From Hyaloperonospora brassicae (Eukaryota; Oomycota; Peronosporomycetes; Peronosporales; Peronosporaceae): a DNA stretch of 64,000 nt. The notes below the pieces were generated by a model. That model searched no databases, was not told the origin of the DNA, and worked only from the letters and a program-made list of their open reading frames with translations. The stretch lies in NCBI GenBank assembly GCA_947650285.1, contig CANTFL010000470.1:460504-524503 (forward strand), in the 5' to 3' direction. The first letter of the stretch is position 1. Every line of letters begins with the position of its first letter. Below, one piece after another: positions 56,464 to 64,000 of the stretch. Position numbers and translations under genes: made by a program.

Positions 56464-57183
56464 ATGGCGTTAAATGCATCGGAACAGGTCACTAGCACTG
56501 GAGTTCTCCTATTGTCTCCTGCTTATCACACTCACATCTCTTCTATGATCTCAGGTCTGCATCGTGGACGAGAAGAATCACGTGATTGGCAAAGCCGATC
56601 GCGCTGTTATGGTATGTTGTCCGATTTATTTTATCCGGCGCGGAGAAGTGAGCCTGACTACCTAACGATGGGACAGCGCGCGTTCAACCTTCCACACCGC
56701 GCATCATATATTGCGATCAAGAATCCAAGGTTTGTATTTACGTAGATTCGCTGCCCTGGATGAACGTCTCATCAGAGTGTGATCAGTGGTAAGTACTTTG
56801 TGCAGCGCCGCACGATGCTTAAGGATTATTGTCCTGGAATGTTGGATCCCATGACCGGTGGGGTTGTGCAATTCGGCGAGTCCATGGAGTTGAACGCACA
56901 GCGCGAAGCTGAAGAAGAGATGGGGGTCAAGCACACGTCGCTGCGCTACTTGACAACTTTTTATTATGGAGATGATTGCAGTCGTGTGTGGGGCGGCCTC
57001 TTCGACTGCATCTTTGACGGTCCGCTGGTGTTACAGGTTGAGGAAGTCGACGAGGTCCTCACAATGTCAGCAGACGAGATATTGGCACGGCAAGAAGAGT
57101 TTACGCCGGATGGCATCTTCGCTTTTAAAAAGTACCTGACAATTCTCGAGACGGCCGAAAATGCGGGTGACGGTCGATTCTAG
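56464..57183 (+). CDS. Nudix hydrolase, YfcD/IPP-isomerase-like, with three small introns
   Basis: The exon at 56787-57183 carries a complete Nudix box (GGVVQFGESMELNAQREAEE plus EMGV, fitting GX5EX7REUXEEXGU). The surrounding VQRR...KDYCPGMLDPMTGG and EFTPDGIFAF segments are typical of the YfcD-like group. Upstream exons are 56677-56729 (RAFNLPHRASYIAIKN) and 56555-56611 (VCIVDEKNHVIGKADRAVM). Introns 56612-56676 (65 bp, GTATGT...CAG with a CTAAC branch site) and 56730-56786 (57 bp, GTTTGT...CAG) restore one frame. The first exon 56464-56487 (MALNASEQ) is less sure because its donor, GTCACT, is atypical. Nudix enzymes split nucleoside diphosphates linked to another group; the substrate here is unknown. 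No lesion was seen. It has no signal peptide, so it is probably intracellular. Confidence 0.8.
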
Positions 57184-57235
57184 AGACTTGCCAACGGCGC
57201 ACAATGTTACGATGAGTTGTGCAGACTAGTTGTTG

Positions 57236-57940
57236 TCAGCAACCATTAAACTGGCCAACTAGTGCACGAGTGATTCGCCTGTAAACCTTCATATCGCTGG
57301 CTTCAGCACAATGAACACTTCGTTTTGCTATCACTCGCGAGTGGCAGCGACAGAAAATTACGTGTTCACGCCGGACCTTATCGTTTTTCTTACGCCTCAA
57401 CGGTTCCCTCGACGTCGACAGTATAGACAAATTGGTGCGAATCGGTCAAGATTTTCGTTGTTTAGTTGACTCACGCAGCTTCAGCCTGGGCGTGTTTAGC
57501 ACGCTCCTAAACTTCTTTGGTACAGTAGGGTCGTAAAATGCAGTGCTGCAAGTGCATCTACAACTATGATGCAATCGCATGCCATGCGTGCAAGCAAATG
57601 ATGATACCGATGATCCATGTTACATTTCAAAAAGAAAACAGGCTTGTTAGCGAAGCAGCGATCCACGTAGCAACCATATAGACCATTAATCTCGCGCACG
57701 TCCTATACGTAGGTTAGTACAATCGACACAAGGACTTGATACACACTTACCCATTCCACCGGCTCCGGTATTGCTGAAACAGTAGCATTTATCACGTATT
57801 TGCCTGTTCTCCTCGGCGCTTTTTTCATCCAGTACATTCCCCAGACTTGAGGAACTCTTGCGTCTGTGGGGATACGATAACACAATTGAGCATTTACGCA
57901 GGAATAGCTACAATAAACGAAGCCGCAATTTACCAGCAAC
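57236..57940 (-). other. Possible coding traces downstream of the Nudix gene
   Basis: Minus-strand frames (57496-57699, 57686-57883, 57703-57939) contain protein-like stretches (for example QVWGMYWMKKAPRRTGKYVI) but shift frame and match no family I know. This may be a decayed convergent gene. Confidence 0.2.
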
Positions 57941-60900
57941 TGTCAACACGCGACGACAGACACCGAATGGTCGTAGCGACTAACGTATCTCGTTAAGTGT
58001 CTTCACCAACGAATATTTATGCACACTCTTCTTCAGTGCTTAATTTACTGGCGTAAGTCAAAATGATTTATTGGTGGAGCAGAGCAACAAATGTGCACTA
58101 TCGATTGAAATAAAGTCAAGGCAATCAAAGAAAAGATCAGGCACATCATTTTTACGCTATTATAAAAGTACAGGGACCTTAAGTCCTAGAATCTAAGAAC
58201 GTCGTTGTTGCTCATGCCGATGGGTACAAAGGATTTGGTCAGTAGGAAGAGATAGGAGGGAGTAAGCCTTAGCGAGTCGGTATCAACACTTTGCCGTATG
58301 TCATACATGTGCGATGTAACATCAAATTCTCAAAAACCTTTACGTCGAGCGAAACGCCAGATAAAACAATAGGTGCTGGCGTCGGAAGTTCACGACAAAG
58401 GATTATAATTTGTGTGTAGCGGTTTGCGCTTGCGTATCAGCTGACAAGATGTAAGCGCAAAACCCATCGAATCGAATCTGAACACACATGTACACCCTAA
58501 AGGGTTGTTGACGATCACTTACATACGAACCCCACATCAATCGGAAGTTCGGTCTGATCAAATTGTAACGGGCAGCGCTACCCGTTTACAATGCTATGTT
58601 AAACATTTACTACACTTCCGATTAAATAGGAATATTACGCCTTTTTTCAGACTTATATTGTTCAACAATTTCAAATTTTGATCAATCGAAGAGGCAACCT
58701 TACAAGTCCGCTTCACATTATGGTTTCGTTCAAAATCGCTAAAAAGATGCGTCGCCACAAGGATATGGCTGCGTTGCAATCCTCGGTCAAACCTTCTTTT
58801 ACTTAATCCGCTTTTTCGTCATTTTACAGTGCTACTCTACAACTATCTAGTTTGTGTGTGGCATGTGCAAGCACTATGCCCTGACTGAGGTATAATGCTC
58901 GAGCGTGCCGACACAGTGTTCGCATAGTCATCAAAATGGACATATATGAGTATCACGGATATCCATCAGAACTGATTTAGGTAGCTATGAATCTGCGTAA
59001 TGTATTATTTCTTCGTTTACTTTATATACGCCTTGCCCTGTCAGCGTATGTGCAATCGTATCTGGTAGTGATTGGGGGTGATACGTCTATGCTGGTTAAT
59101 TGCACACCTAAGACATAACACAAGTTTAGCTTACTTGCGAAAGCACCAGCGCATCCTTACGGTTGTTCTAGGCGTTGATGACCTAAACAGAACAACCATC
59201 TTTGTTAGTCCAGAAAACGTTTTGTTTGACGCTATCTCTCATCGTAAAGTACAAGCGGGAGGTCACCGGCCATTTTAAAGAAGTTCACACAACAGACGAG
59301 TATAGACAACCGGATTGCGTCGCATAATTTGGGGTCATTCTTCGAATTTGTAGTTGATAAGGTGCATGATTGTGCCATTTAGGCGTGGTGACATGACCCC
59401 GTATCACGTTAAGTATACCATTTTTTGAATGTGTATAGTATGACGGGAGGGGATTTGCCCGTATACTCCACGAATTAAAAACTTCCTGCTTACATAATAC
59501 TGAAAGAAAATATTTCCAAAACTCTTTCACATATACGAGCAGATCCTTTGGACGAGTACCGGACACGCAAGTCCATAGTAATAGTAGAGTTGGAGTATGA
59601 ATTGTTTACTCGCAACATCGTAAGTTAGTAAGAGCTTTGTTGAATGTATTCATGTACAAATACCTACCTCTGTATATCTGCTCAAGTCTCAATGCGCGCG
59701 TCTGTTATGCATTCGAAGCATTGCCGGAAAATAGTTGCCTTATGTAAAGGGAAAAACAGAAGATAGTGAACGATGCACCTAATAGTATATGTAGGAATAA
59801 TGTATGCCCAGAAAACACTCACATTGACCTTTATCAATTATCACGATCATGTAATGATGCGACTCAATTCCAACACGACTGACTATAATCGCCACAGTGG
59901 TAACAAGGATTAATTCAGTGACCCCGTTGGGTCACATCTCGTAAAAAAGAGCACTTGTAAATTTTTATCGACCCAATCCAACAAATTATGCATGATCACC
60001 AAGTCATTGCGTAACGTACCAAAAGCTACACAGAGAAGGGCTGCATAACCGTGTGCATTACCTAATAAGTCACCCAAGTAGCAGCAGCGGATCAGTCTTC
60101 GGCAGAATGTGCACTCAACATAAATCGTCTATCGCTGCAGGTTGACATGGCAACACACCATGTACAAAGGGAAAAATTGCTGCAAGATGAGCTCATCTTG
60201 TTAAAATGCCAATTATTGTTTCCGTCTTTAAAGGTACAGCAGACTTGTCATCTGCTGAAAAAAAGTTATGATTGTTCATTGATTTGACGTGGTATGATAT
60301 GTTGAGGTCTTTTGATGCGTCATTTGGCTTGCGCGATCTTCAAACCAATAAGAACATGACGACAACGATTTATACAAAGAAGTAGTTGCCATCGTTCAAG
60401 TAGAGGTTTCGTTGGCATATTTCACCATTGTCGAAGTTGTACACCCACATTAAATTTTTGGTAGATGGTGTGGCCGGAAATCAATCGACGTCAAATTAGT
60501 ATTCTGACTGGTCGAGGATAATAGATCAGTATTCCCGACACCAGGCTTATTCGCATCAGACGCGACGATGGTATTGATTATCATTAAATTACGACAGATT
60601 CCATTGAGACATTGGATGTTGAGCTTAAACTTACACGAAAGTGAGTTGCAAATATATTTTCCATGCAACTTACCGGCAACAGCAACGTGGATTTTGCTGG
60701 CAAAGCACTAGCTTGAAATCGGCGACTTGCGGCATGTAAGATACGAGAAATAAGATCGTAAAATTCAGGTTTCAAAATAGAGATTGGCCCAATATCCACA
60801 ACAAAGGCAGAATTCATGCCACATAACACGTCACAATCTGATTGATATTTTATGAGCCACTCATCGAATTTATGTCCAACAAAGCATTGCTTTTGACAAT

Positions 60901-63204
60901 GCACATAAAAAACAATTGGCACACATAAGCTGTAAGCAGAAGCGACCAGAGGTGCGAGAAGCATATAGATATTAAACTTTAGCTCCCCCAGGGTTTCGCA
61001 AAAACAATATTCGGAAGACTAACTTTGCACAGGCGAAGACGACAACTGCAAATTTTCTGAAAAACAGACAGTGCTACCCGGATGCAATCATTATGACATT
61101 TCGCTATCTGGAAGAGGAGGAAAAGAGAGATACGTGTTGGTTTATATACGAACTCTATGAGAAAGGAGCATTAAAAAAATCAACTTCTTGCTGAAAAGCT
61201 TTTCGACCCCATCCACGGATGCGATCTCGGCAGAAAATGTACGTCAGTGGATAAAATGGCACAGCTATATAGAATCTGATAATACTAGTGTTAGAGTGCA
61301 TAAAAGTATGATAAATACAACAACAAATCCAATCCGGTCTTAGCCACTACTCGAGTTTAGCACGCCTTATGCCTAATGATAATGACAGGATAATTAAACG
61401 GTACATTTTGTGGTATATTATTCAGGTCGGATGATTTAGAAGAGCCGTTCTGGTAGCAGAGTCGTTCGAATTCATGTCATGTACGAATTTACAGTATCAA
61501 CCTAATCCATGTCTCCATGTAGAAAAATCTGGAGTGATGTAGTTGGTAGCATACGGATGAGCAATACCAATGTTAAGTCGTGATGATGAGACCATATTGT
61601 TATACTGGAATTATGAAGGTTAAAGACAATCAGATATTGAGAACAAGTTTAGATTTACATCAAATACTGTGGACATTTGTGCCCTTATGTCACCACACTC
61701 CATACCGCTAGATGTCTTGGATGTTATCGCAGTCATTTGCAATATTTGACATAAAAAACATCTTATTGTACGTACGTGCACATTAGCCGTGATAAATAAA
61801 GGGGTAAAGCGAGTCGTCCATCGACATGCTAATAAGTGGGTGATCCCTATCACCCGACAATTAGGTGCTTGACTGTCAAATTTAGTCCCACGAGCCCATC
61901 GAACCCTCGTCGATACGAAAAAAAAGACTATTTTAAGATGAATGCAGACATCAACTAATAGTTCTTCGTTATCTGCTCGTTTTTACACTTTCTTATACTT
62001 CCTTTATTGTTTATTTGATTGGTACAGCTTGCAACTGGTTAAATAAAGCTAATATTACCAGCCAATAGAAAATGCGCTTCCAGAAATTATTATATTGGCG
62101 TAGATAAGAGTGTAAAATGGTTCATATAATTAAATAAAACAAATTTTAATAATTAGACCAAGGGAGGTTAGAGTCTATCCGCGCGTTGATCCTAGTACCA
62201 AATCACAATCTTAGTTATGAAGTGGTATAAATAATTATCGTTGCAAAGATTGTGGAAGCAGCATAATTTAATATTGAAATAAGACGATGCTAGAGCATTT
62301 AAGTGATCTTGCCGACTAAAACCGCTTGTGCGTTTGCTTATTCATGCTTAGTAAATTGATGACTATGAAACTTAATCGAAGCAAAGAAAATACTATGTCG
62401 CATTTTTGATCTTAAATGTATACAATATGTGCTATTTTTTTGGTTAATTTTGTTCCTACCAGTTTATTACTCGTAGTTATAATCAGCAACATCGTAGATT
62501 AACTGCGATTATATTGGTGCACGTCCCGATTGCATGTGTACAAGGATAATATATTTATAGGGATTCATAAGCGTGATAAATTTAGATTGTGTATAAAATG
62601 CATAGTAATAGGGCCTATACCTAGTTAACTGTGTAAAATAAGATGTTCGACCAAATCTTTTGTTAACCTCAGAATCTTTAATTACTCAAGCAAGGATTCG
62701 TTTACTTTCTCGAATATCACGGACTCTTTAAATTAAATAATTGATATTCAGATATTAACGCAAAAGAACTGATCAAAAAGTGTTGAATTTGTATTAATTT
62801 TTTTATCGCAACGATTGTAGCTATTGAGTGCAATGAAGTGTGACAAGCAAATTCCGTCGATTGTTTAATAAGCATAACTGCGTTTTACGGCGAATTGAAA
62901 CATATCAGGAAACGACTCAGATTTGTAATTTATATGACATAACTCTAATTCCCTTTCGACCTAGCAAATCCAAAATTGAGAATAAGATAATTGAAATTGC
63001 AATATATATCTCAAAAATTGTATTTGGCATCTAATATATACAACAACTCGGAGGCTGAACCGACCTCATTGACAAAATGAGCGAAAATTTATCTTCTTGC
63101 CTTGAAATATCCAGTCTAATTCACTCTACAAATACAAAAGGGATTTTAAGGTTTATATAGTCCACGATATGTAGTACTCTTCTTCTATACAATTAAACGA
63201 AATT
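57941..63204. other. AT-rich tract, possible copia trace
   Basis: No intact gene. Around 61110-61220 the plus strand reads RYVLVYIRTL and SIKKINFLLKSFSTP, reminiscent of the region around the YVDD box of copia reverse transcriptases, but too short and broken to assign firmly. Confidence 0.4.
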
Positions 63205-64000
63205 CGGCGCAATGTGGTGGAGTGGCGATCGCTCAAATTATGAGTCGATCCCAACTCTCCACTGGCGCCCGGACGACCGACTAACGGAGGGGGTACTCCG
63301 ATCCCGTGTTCTTGATAGCTTTCCTCACCTTGTGTACCCGTCGGTAGGGCGGGTTGCACTCTTCCAGGTGGACTCGTCTCAAAAGAAAACTTGACCGTGT
63401 TGGGGATGGGGGTGTGATCGTGCGGAAATCTTCACGCGATCACGGGGTACTTGTGGGTACTGACTTGAGTAACCCTGATCTCAACGAAATCGCCTTGTCC
63501 ACTGTATGGTTGCTTGATCCGCGATCCTTCTGACCACTTGAGCCGTCTCGCGATCTTGCGCCTTGCCTTTACTTGTCTTGCTGCTTCCGATCGCAGTTGA
63601 TGTTACTTGAGGGTTCTTGAATACACCTGGCCAAAACAATCCAGGTGTCACACTTGCGTAGACGTGTACCGTTACTCTTTGTTCAACGGGGGGCCAAAAA
63701 ATCCAACCCGGAAGAGATAACGTGTGCCTTGTGAAGTAATTTGAACTCTGTTTAATGTTATCCAATCAATCCTAAAACCCTACCCCTATGCCTATCCGTA
63801 TGTCCTAACCAGATGCCACGCGTCGCCTTTCCAGGAAGATCGCCCCCTCTCATTTGTGTGGTCCACACCCAGTATATCAACCGTTGTGTCTTTCTTGTGG
63901 CCCACCCAAGATGTCCCCACGATCCTACGAGCGGATCGCGATCCTACTAACGGACCGCGATCTTACTGGCGGATCGTGATCCTAGCCGTGGATCGCGATC
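63205..64000. repeat. Dispersed repeat R3, copy 2 (runs off the window)
   Basis: Direct repeat of 50085-51110. The right end (63920-64000) is a short tandem array of a 19-20 bp unit containing GGATCGCGATCC, cut by the window edge. Confidence 0.65.

Noticed and set aside
60584..60964. 126-codon minus frame as copia protease region
   Set aside because: The resemblance to the DSG/HM region is too weak and the active-site aspartate is not visible.
63255..63285. TGGCGCCCGGA as a retroviral-type primer-binding site in R3
   Set aside because: The other R3 copy has CTAACGCCCGG at this place and no LTR end could be identified beside it.

Overview
The window looks like repeat-rich nuclear DNA of an oomycete, most likely a Peronosporales plant pathogen (Phytophthora or downy-mildew type). 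This is inferred from four things: chromodomain-bearing Ty3/gypsy retrotransposons, two related small secreted proteins with effector-like layout, a host gene with introns of about 57-67 bp, and an oomycete-style initiator (TCATT...ATTTT) upstream of a secreted-protein gene. The species cannot be named. No tRNA, rRNA or CRISPR array was recognised.

Layout. 1-5727: a decayed minus-strand Ty3/gypsy element (element 1), cut by the window edge and abutting an older related LTR (5728-6060). 6575-8062: a unit bounded by inverted repeats that holds gene-like fragments. 9167-9799: secreted effector-like gene A, followed by a convergent TIM50 pseudogene (10029-10951). 13346-21309: a nearly complete minus-strand Ty3/gypsy element (element 3) with 391-bp LTRs, a perfect 5-bp target duplication, intact gag, broken pol and an intact 529-codon antisense ORF. 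21905-29633: a plus-strand element of the element-1 family (element 2) with 535-bp LTRs, badly decayed gag-pol and an antisense ORF broken by one stop codon. 29634-36920: AT-rich decayed sequence with Ty1/copia traces. 36921-38988: a Mutator-like unit with TIRs and a 9-bp flanking direct repeat. 39690-40810: dispersed repeat R2. 43588-44178: effector-like gene B, again followed by a convergent TIM50 pseudogene (46002-47965) that is split by a retroposon carrying a 120-bp tandem array. 48736-50060: the 3' end of another element-3-family copy. 50085-51110 and 63205-64000: two copies of repeat R3 with GATCGCGATC palindromes. 51370-52330: second R2 copy. 56464-57183: an apparently intact Nudix hydrolase gene with small introns. 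The rest is AT-rich and gene-poor.

Three patterns stand out. First, both gypsy families carry a long ORF on the strand opposite pol, between pol and the 3' LTR and overlapping the chromodomain end of pol; in both it is far better preserved than pol. Second, element 3 (coding regions and LTRs) and the LTR ends of elements 1 and 2 are packed with short inverted repeats at roughly 20-50 bp spacing, which ordinary coding constraint does not explain. Third, an effector-plus-TIM50 block occurs twice in the same arrangement, suggesting an old segmental duplication. Only the Nudix gene and the two secreted-protein genes look like functional host genes; everything else is mobile or decayed.
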